DNA of 11,268 nt. Origin: Candidatus Avelusimicrobium fimicolum (lineage in GTDB: Bacteria; Elusimicrobiota; Elusimicrobia; Elusimicrobiales; Elusimicrobiaceae). The stretch is from NCBI GenBank assembly GCA_900541355.1, contig UQJU01000047.1, positions 1 through 11,268 on the forward strand, written 5' to 3'. Each line of letters begins with the position of its first letter. Positions within the stretch are counted from its first letter, which is position 1. The position numbers and the translations under genes were made by a program. Below the pieces are notes generated by a model, which was given only the letters and a program-made list of their open reading frames with translations, did not search any database and was not told the origin of the DNA. Positions 6,483 to 11,268 of this stretch are shown here, in pieces.

Positions 6483-7419
6483 AAGCGTAAACGGCGATTT
6501 GAGAATCTTCTCCGGCAATTCCAACATTGCCCTGGCTCAAAAGATTTGCAATCACCTGAATATGGAGATGGGAAAGTTGCGCGTGGAGCGTTTTGCCGAC
6601 GGCGAAATTGACGTGCAGATTTTGGAAAGTGTGCGCGCGCACGATTGCTATATTATTCAGCCCACCTGCCCGCCCGTCAACGAAAACTTGATGGAACTTC
6701 TCATTATGATTGACGCGTTCAAACGCGCCAGTGCAGGGAAAATTACAGCGGTGCTCCCCTATTTCGGCTATGCCCGTGCGGACCGCAAGGCCTCTCCCCG
6801 TGTGCCGATTACGGCCAAACTGGCTTCCAACTTAATTACTACGGCCGGGGCGGACCGCATTATGACGGTAGATTTGCACGCGGGCCAAATTCAGGGGTTC
6901 TTTGATATCCCGGTGGACCACCTGCGCGCCCGCAAAGTATTTTTGGATTATTTTAAAGATTTTGATAAAAAAGATATCGTGGTTATCTCCCCCGACGTGG
7001 GCGGTGTGGAACGCGCCCGCAAATTTGCCGCCCGTATGGACGCGGGGCTAGTGATTATTGATAAACGCCGCCCGAAACCGAACGAAGCCGTGGTTTATAA
7101 CGTTATCGGTGATGTAAAAGACAAAGTGGCGATTATTTTTGACGATATCGTGGATACGGCCGGCACGCTGACCACCGTAGCCCAAAAAATCAAAGAACGC
7201 GGCGCGCGTGAAATTTACGCCGTCTGCACGCACGGGTTGCTCTCGCGCAACGCCATGGAAAAGATTAACAAGTCCGATATTAAAAAATTAATCATTTCCG
7301 ATTCGCTGCCTATCCGCGACCTGGGCCCGAAAGTGGACGTACTGTCCGTTTCGTACTTGCTGGCGGACGCCATTAAACGCAACCACGATGGCCGCTCTAT
7401 CAGCGATATGTTTAACTAA
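6475..7419 (+). CDS. prs: Ribose-phosphate pyrophosphokinase (PRPP synthetase)
   Basis: Prs transfers pyrophosphate from ATP to ribose-5-phosphate, making PRPP for purine, pyrimidine, NAD, His and Trp synthesis. The 314-residue length and motifs match class I, phosphate-activated enzymes: FSGNSN near the start, RFADGEIDV (39-47), YFGYARADRK (96-105) in the catalytic flexible loop, VDLHAGQIQGFF (132-143), SPDVGGVERA (172-181) and the PRPP-binding loop FDDIVDTAGT (222-231). The ATG lies in an 8-base overlap with glmU, directly after an A8 run. A weak AAAGG 11 bases upstream is the only ribosome site. Translation is probably coupled to glmU, and the gene pair glmU-prs is widely conserved. PRPP and UDP-GlcNAc synthesis both draw on the sugar-phosphate and UTP pools. 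Confidence 0.97.
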   Translation: MTKSVNGDLRIFSGNSNIALAQKICNHLNMEMGKLRVERFADGEIDVQILESVRAHDCYIIQPTCPPVNENLMELLIMIDAFKRASAGKITAVLPYFGYARADRKASPRVPITAKLASNLITTAGADRIMTVDLHAGQIQGFFDIPVDHLRARKVFLDYFKDFDKKDIVVISPDVGGVERARKFAARMDAGLVIIDKRRPKPNEAVVYNVIGDVKDKVAIIFDDIVDTAGTLTTVAQKIKERGAREIYAVCTHGLLSRNAMEKINKSDIKKLIISDSLPIRDLGPKVDVLSVSYLLADAIKRNHDGRSISDMFN

Positions 7420-7435
7420 ATTTTGTAAATACTTT

Positions 7436-7440
7436 GGAGG
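7436..7440 (+). promoter_or_regulatory. Ribosome binding site of rplY
   Basis: GGAGG sits 6 bases before the rplY ATG at 7447, a near-ideal Shine-Dalgarno site. It stands out from the weak sites of glmU, prs and pth and suggests that L25 is translated more strongly than its operon partners. Confidence 0.8.
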
Positions 7441-7446
7441 AAACAA

Positions 7447-8145
7447 ATGGAAAAAGTAAATATTGCTGCCGAATCCCGCGAAGGTATCGGTGTCAAAGGG
7501 GCTCTTTCTAAAATCAGAGCCGAAAAGAAAGTACCGGCCGTAATCTACGGCGGTCATAAAGAACCTGTTAGCGTAACCGTAACCGTAAAAGATTTGGATA
7601 AAATCGTTAAAGCCGGTAAAAACACGCTGGTAGAAATTGCCTTGGGCAAAGATAACGAACTTGCCCTGGTAAAAGAAATCCAATACCACGCTGTAACCGA
7701 CAACCCGATTCACGCCGATTTTCAGCGCGTTAGTATGAAGGACAAAATGGACGTTATCGTTCCGCTCAAACTGGAAGGTACGCCTGCCGATGTGGCCAAC
7801 TATGGTGCTATCATTGAACACATTATGCGCGAAATTGAAGTCCGCGCCCTGGTAAGCGCTATCCCGCACGAAATTGTGCTTGATATTACGCCGATGACCA
7901 TCAACAAAGGTATTGTCGCGGGCGAAGTGAAATTGCCGGAAGGCGTTGAACTTTTAACCGATCCGGAAGCCCCGGTCGTACACTTGATGATTCCGAAAGA
8001 AGAAGAAGAAGCCCCTGCTCCTGCCGCGGCTGATGCCGCTGCTGCGCAGCCGGAAAGTTCTTCTACCAAAGGCAAAAAGGACGAAGAAGGCAACCTCACC
8101 AAGAACGCTGCCGCCGCCCCTGCCAAGGACGCTGCGAAGAAATAA
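7447..8145 (+). CDS. rplY: 50S ribosomal protein L25, long Ctc type
   Basis: L25/Ctc binds 5S rRNA in the large ribosomal subunit. Unlike the one-domain E. coli L25, this is the long two-domain form. Residues 1-95 are the 5S-binding L25 domain, with SREGIGVKGALSKIRAE and the conserved VPAVIYGG (29-36), then IHADFQRVSM (88-97). The C-terminal TL5/Ctc beta domain covers about 98-183, with VPLKLEGTPADVANYG (105-120). The last 50 residues are low-complexity: a Glu run followed by Ala-, Lys- and Pro-rich sequence, probably disordered and RNA-contacting. Total length is 232. In Bacillus the homologue ctc is a general stress gene in the same operon position between prs and the pth orthologue spoVC. 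The gene begins 27 bases after prs and ends 3 bases before pth. Confidence 0.94.
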   Translation: MEKVNIAAESREGIGVKGALSKIRAEKKVPAVIYGGHKEPVSVTVTVKDLDKIVKAGKNTLVEIALGKDNELALVKEIQYHAVTDNPIHADFQRVSMKDKMDVIVPLKLEGTPADVANYGAIIEHIMREIEVRALVSAIPHEIVLDITPMTINKGIVAGEVKLPEGVELLTDPEAPVVHLMIPKEEEEAPAPAAADAAAAQPESSSTKGKKDEEGNLTKNAAAAPAKDAAKK

Positions 8146-8148
8146 CCT

Positions 8149-8709
8149 ATGCAATATCTCCTGGCTGGGCTGGGCAACCCCGGAACCCAATACGAGCATA
8201 CGCGGCACAACGCCGGATTTATGGTGTTGGACCACGCTGCGCGCCAATGGGGGGCCGAGTGGAAAGCCTGGCAAAACCTGGGAGTGTATGCCAAGGTCTT
8301 TGTGGCCGGGTGTGATGTCTTTCTCATCAAACCATCCACTTATATGAACGAATCGGGTCGGGCTGTATCCAGCCTGGCCCGGTTCTATAAAATTCCGCCG
8401 CAAAATTGCCTGGTTTGCTTTGATGATGTATCGCTCAATGTGGGCAAATTGCGTATCCGCAAAAACGGCTCTGCGGGCGGACAGAAGGGTATGAAGAGCG
8501 TGATTGAGCAGTTGGGTACGCAGGAAATTGCCCGTCTGCGCGTGGGTATTGGTCCAAAACCCGAAAAGTTTGATTTGGCCAATTTTGTACTGTCTAATTT
8601 TCCCAAGGCAGATGCTCCTTTGTTGGAAGAAGCGCTTAACCACGCGGTGGAAGCACTGGAAGTGTTTTTTAAAGACGGCATAGAAAAGGCGATGAACCGC
8701 TTTAATTAA
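8149..8709 (+). CDS. pth: Peptidyl-tRNA hydrolase
   Basis: Pth cleaves the ester bond of peptidyl-tRNAs dropped by stalled ribosomes and so recycles tRNA. The 186-residue length is typical. Active-site elements are visible: GLGNPG with Asn10, THRH-type segment HTRHNAGF with catalytic His20, KPSTYMNESG (61-70) with Asn67, and FDDVSLNVGKLRIR (91-104) with Asp92/93. The loop that is normally GGHNG reads GGQKG (110-114), replacing the Asn that contacts peptidyl-tRNA in the E. coli enzyme by Lys. GSAGGQKGMKSVIEQLGTQE is otherwise typical. The gene starts 3 bases after the rplY stop with no good ribosome site, which suggests coupling. It is the last gene of the operon, followed by a large hairpin. 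Confidence 0.96.
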   Translation: MQYLLAGLGNPGTQYEHTRHNAGFMVLDHAARQWGAEWKAWQNLGVYAKVFVAGCDVFLIKPSTYMNESGRAVSSLARFYKIPPQNCLVCFDDVSLNVGKLRIRKNGSAGGQKGMKSVIEQLGTQEIARLRVGIGPKPEKFDLANFVLSNFPKADAPLLEEALNHAVEALEVFFKDGIEKAMNRFN

Positions 8710-8727
8710 TATAAATTTGTTTAGATA

Positions 8728-8768
8728 AAACACCGCCCCGGAGTATTTTTCACTCCGGGGCGGTGTTT
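8728..8768. terminator. Perfect 17-bp hairpin between convergent pth and murC, probably a bidirectional terminator
   Basis: AAACACCGCCCCGGAGT (8728-8744) and its exact reverse complement (8752-8768) flank the 7-base loop ATTTTTC. The gap between the convergent genes is only 76 bases, and the hairpin fills its centre. T-tracts are short on both sides (TTT on +, TTTT on -), so termination would rely on the very GC-rich stem or on 3'-end protection. Confidence 0.8.
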
Positions 8769-8785
8769 CATATATTACGGCAAGG

Positions 8786-10201
8786 TTATTTGGTGTAGGC
8801 CATACAACAGTTGCCCAGCATACAGGTTTTGCACGGCTCTGCCGGCTGGCGGTCTTTTAAAGAAGCCAACAACTTGCGGGCAAAATCTGTTAAAGTGGGG
8901 TCGCGCGCACCCAAAACCAGCAAGATATCCCCCGGCTGGGCCGCGCCGGCCATTTCTTGCAAAATGCGTTCGCGGCAGTCGTCGTAACTTACGTTTGTGC
9001 CGCGCGCCTTTAAGCCCTCAAAAATCGTCCGGCAGGAAATCCCTTGCGGAACCGTTCCGCCCGGATAATATACCTCGGTCAGCCACAGGTGGTCATTGGG
9101 GCCGATATGGTTAGCAAAACTGTCCACAAAGTCCGCTGCCAGCATTTTGATAGAAGTAAATGCGTGGGGCTGGTAAAAGGCCAGCACACGTTTGCCGCGC
9201 AAGTGGGCCGCTTCAATGGTGGCTGCCAGTTTGTGCGGGTTGTGGGCAAAGTCATCTATTACCTCAATTTTGTTGTAACTGCCTACACTGGCAAAGCGGC
9301 GGGCAATTCCGGTAAATTTGTTTAATGCCTTGGCACAGGTTTCCAAATCTACCCCCATTTGCAGGGCTACGGCTACTGCCGCAGTGGCGTTGCATACATT
9401 GTGAAGCCCCGGAATATGCAGGCGGAAGGGTTGTCCTTGAATCGTAAAATCCGAGCCGAATCCGTCGGCCTTGATTTCGCTCGGGTGTACATCGCCCATA
9501 GAAAGCCCGAAGGTTTTGGCTTGGGGGGCCAGCACGCGCAGGTTTTCTTCCTCGGCATTAATAACAGCCGTTTTACAATGGGAGATAAACTCTTTAAAAT
9601 ATCCTTGTAAAATATTGATTTCTTTGTGGTCTTTTTGCAGATTTAAGCAAAGGCCCAAATGAGGATGGTATTTGACAATAGAGCCGTCGCTTTCGTCGGC
9701 TTCAATAACCAAAATATCGCTATTTCCCTTATATACGTTACCGAAAACGCCCTGTTCTTTTTGCAAAGACAAAATAGATGCCCCTGTAATGACGGACGGG
9801 CTTAATCCCGCAAAAGCCAAAATGTCGTAAACCATAGCGGTTGTGGTGCTTTTGCCGCTGGTGCCGGAAACGGCAATCGTGCGGTGTTCCTCCACGTGTT
9901 TGGCCAATAGTTCCGAGCGGTGCATAGTGGGAATACCCAGGGCCTTGGCTTTGATAATTTCGGGGTTGGTTTCCTCAATGGCCGAGGACAAAATAACCAA
10001 ATCGGTTTTGTGGTCAATGCCGCTGCCGTCTTGCGGAAAGAGTTGTATGCCCAATTTTTTAAGATATTCCCATAAGGCCATATCGGTATAACCTTTGCTG
10101 ATTAAACGGTCGGACCCGGTTACCTGGTCCTTGCCCATAGCGTGCAGTTGCGCCAGTGCGCTCATCCCTACACCGCCAATACCTACGAAGTGAATTTTCA
10201 T
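8786..10201 (-). CDS. murC: MurC-type Mur ligase, probable UDP-N-acetylmuramate--L-alanine ligase (divergent)
   Basis: This is an ATP-dependent Mur ligase of the MurC/Mpl branch, which would add the first amino acid to UDP-MurNAc. The length of 471 is normal. The N-terminal UDP-sugar domain starts IHFVGIGGVGMSALA (3-17). The central ATPase has the P-loop GTSGKSTTT (113-121, where MurC and Mpl usually have GTHGKTTT), EADESDGS (167-174) and KDHKE (190-194) with the likely Mg ligands Glu167 and His192. Later motifs are ARRF (300-303), DDFAHNP (316-322, usually DDYAHHP), YQPHAFTS (343-350, the usual Arg is missing) and LVLGARDPTLTDF. The last residues hold Cys457, 460, 465 and 466. AAGGA 9 bases upstream and a 4-base overlap with dapB set the start. 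Mpl or a paralogue with another substrate is possible. Confidence 0.82.
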   Translation of the reverse strand: MKIHFVGIGGVGMSALAQLHAMGKDQVTGSDRLISKGYTDMALWEYLKKLGIQLFPQDGSGIDHKTDLVILSSAIEETNPEIIKAKALGIPTMHRSELLAKHVEEHRTIAVSGTSGKSTTTAMVYDILAFAGLSPSVITGASILSLQKEQGVFGNVYKGNSDILVIEADESDGSIVKYHPHLGLCLNLQKDHKEINILQGYFKEFISHCKTAVINAEEENLRVLAPQAKTFGLSMGDVHPSEIKADGFGSDFTIQGQPFRLHIPGLHNVCNATAAVAVALQMGVDLETCAKALNKFTGIARRFASVGSYNKIEVIDDFAHNPHKLAATIEAAHLRGKRVLAFYQPHAFTSIKMLAADFVDSFANHIGPNDHLWLTEVYYPGGTVPQGISCRTIFEGLKARGTNVSYDDCRERILQEMAGAAQPGDILLVLGARDPTLTDFARKLLASLKDRQPAEPCKTCMLGNCCMAYTK

Positions 10202-10872
10202 TTGCGTTTTTCCTTCAATTTAAATTTTGCATAGTCCGACATTGTGTAAAACCCGCTCTCGCGCTTCATCAGCCACAGGGCTACCTGTATAGCCGATTCG
10301 GCAAACAAGTCCCGGTTTTTGGCCTCGTGCGTGAGCGTAATTTCATCAAAGGGGGAAACAAACTTAGCCGTGTGCGTGCCCACCGTTTCGCCAATCCGTT
10401 CGTAAGTAACGGCCTCATATGGCAGGCCGATTCCGTCGGCCAAAGTTTTGGCTGTGCCGCTGGGAGCATCTTTTTTATGGACATGGTGTATTTCGTGCAG
10501 GGCGGCCGAATATTGCGGAAACATTTTACCTGCCAGGCGTACCAGTTCGGTAAAGAAATAAACGCTTAAACTGACGTTTGGGGCATAAAAAACAGGTATT
10601 TTTTCTTCTGCCTGCATTTGGAACAAAAAGGTTTCGGGCAAGTTCGTGGTGCCCGTTAAAAAAGGCCGGCGGTGCTTATGCGCAATAGTAAAGGCTTCCT
10701 GCGCGCCTTGCGGGGTGGAAAAATCAATCACAATATCAAAATCGCCGATTACCTTTTGTCCGCTTTCGCGCTTAACGGCTACGGAGAGTCCCCATTGGGG
10801 GTTGGTTTCAATTAAGCGCGTAATGGCTTTGCCCATTTTCCCTTCCGCGCCGTTTAATAAAACTTTCTTCAT
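10198..10872 (-). CDS. dapB: 4-hydroxy-tetrahydrodipicolinate reductase
   Basis: DapB reduces hydroxy-tetrahydrodipicolinate with NAD(P)H in the diaminopimelate/lysine pathway. The Rossmann start is NGAEGKMGKAI (7-17). DFSTPQGA (50-57), GTTN (74-77, usually GTTG) and APNVSLSV (97-104, usually APNFSxGV) follow. The catalytic signature HEIHHVHKKDAPSGTAK (126-142) aligns His129 and Lys133 with E. coli His159 and Lys163. The end has THTAKF, DEITLTHEAKNRDLFA and a family-like helix. At 224 residues it is shorter than the E. coli enzyme (about 270), near the compact forms. After the second beta strand, VAVKRE places Lys34 where E. coli has Glu38, so a preference for NADPH is possible. GGAG 8 bases upstream supports this start. 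It overlaps asd and murC by 4 bases each. Confidence 0.94.
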   Translation of the reverse strand: MKKVLLNGAEGKMGKAITRLIETNPQWGLSVAVKRESGQKVIGDFDIVIDFSTPQGAQEAFTIAHKHRRPFLTGTTNLPETFLFQMQAEEKIPVFYAPNVSLSVYFFTELVRLAGKMFPQYSAALHEIHHVHKKDAPSGTAKTLADGIGLPYEAVTYERIGETVGTHTAKFVSPFDEITLTHEAKNRDLFAESAIQVALWLMKRESGFYTMSDYAKFKLKEKRK

Positions 10873-11268
10873 ACAAAACGCTCCAATAACAGTTCTGCAA
10901 TTTGGCGGCCGTTCATCGCGGCCCCCTTTAATAAATTATCAAAAGTTACAAAATAGTGAATTACATTTGGTTCTTCTACATCTTGGCGCAGGCGGCAGAT
11001 GTAAGTGGTTTCTTGTCCGCTGGCTTCTTTGGGGGTAACTACGCTTTCGCTGTATGATAAATTCGGAAAGGCGTTCCACTGTTGCTTTACCTGGGCCAAG
11101 TCAAACGGCTCCTTGGCTTTTACGGTAACGCCTAACGAGTGGGAATTTTCCACCGATACGCGCACCGTGTGGCAATATACTTTTAAGCCCGGAAGCCCTA
11201 AAATTTTGCGTGATTCGTACAAGCCCTTTAATTCCTCGGCGGTGTGGCCGTTGGGTTGCACCGAGCCG
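10869..11268 (-). CDS. asd: Aspartate-semialdehyde dehydrogenase, C-terminal part
   Basis: Asd reduces aspartyl phosphate to aspartate semialdehyde, the branch point for lysine/DAP, threonine and methionine. About 132 C-terminal residues are present; the frame is open to the right edge, so the Rossmann domain and active-site Cys are outside the window. Visible family features are a TRKIL-like helix (YESRKILGLPGLKV), the substrate-binding VRVSVENSHS with the conserved Arg and His (the family norm is RVPV...GHS, so Pro and Gly are replaced by Ser), and the end segment FDNLLKGAAMNGRQIAE. The stop overlaps the dapB start as ATGA. It is the first visible gene of the asd-dapB-murC operon, whose promoter lies beyond the edge. 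The homologous N-acetyl-glutamyl-phosphate reductase is less likely given the motifs and the dapB neighbour. Confidence 0.9.
   Translation of the reverse strand, partial: GSVQPNGHTAEELKGLYESRKILGLPGLKVYCHTVRVSVENSHSLGVTVKAKEPFDLAQVKQQWNAFPNLSYSESVVTPKEASGQETTYICRLRQDVEEPNVIHYFVTFDNLLKGAAMNGRQIAELLLERFV

Noticed and set aside
7954..8733. A 259-codon minus-strand frame across the rplY end and pth
   Set aside because: It has low-complexity Phe/Arg-rich content, no motif, and is fully covered by two well-identified genes and part of the hairpin.

Overview
The window is a compact stretch of bacterial housekeeping genes at roughly even GC. It has no mobile elements, CRISPR arrays, rRNA or tRNA that I can see. 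The lineage cannot be fixed from sequence alone. A DnaK without the N-terminal-lobe insert of classical Gram-negative forms, a Ctc-type L25, the order glmU-prs-ctc-pth and a diaminopimelate-type wall pathway would fit a deep-branching lineage. Elusimicrobiota (gut type) is my guess, held at low confidence.

Left block, + strand, 1-2939: the end of hrcA, then grpE and dnaK, the classical class I heat-shock operon. HrcA represses it, and GrpE recharges the DnaK chaperone. A strong intrinsic terminator closes the block. dnaJ is not present after dnaK. Next come rsmE and mtaB (3004-4925), a 4-base-overlapping pair that methylates 16S rRNA and methylthiolates tRNA. In many bacteria this pair follows dnaJ, so the block looks like the common hrcA-grpE-dnaK-dnaJ-(prmA)-rsmE-mtaB neighbourhood with a piece missing.

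Middle block, + strand, 4926-8709: a 153-base intergenic region with a near-consensus sigma70-type promoter drives glmU (UDP-GlcNAc synthesis), prs (PRPP synthesis), rplY/ctc (ribosomal protein L25) and pth (peptidyl-tRNA hydrolase). This is the same order as the Bacillus subtilis glmU-prs-ctc-spoVC operon. A perfect 17-bp hairpin separates it from the convergent block.

Right block, - strand, 11268-8786: asd (partial), dapB and a MurC-type Mur ligase, joined by two ATGA overlaps. asd and dapB supply meso-diaminopimelate/lysine precursors, and the Mur ligase would start the muramyl peptide, so the block links two arms of peptidoglycan precursor synthesis. The ligase is divergent in several motifs and ends in a four-cysteine tail.

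I found no convincing undescribed system. The most worthwhile leads are the divergent Mur ligase with its cysteine tail, the SD-less (possibly leaderless) rsmE start directly behind the dnaK terminator, the insert-less DnaK in a dnaJ-less operon, and an A8 run at the glmU-prs junction where loss of one A would fuse the two proteins in frame.
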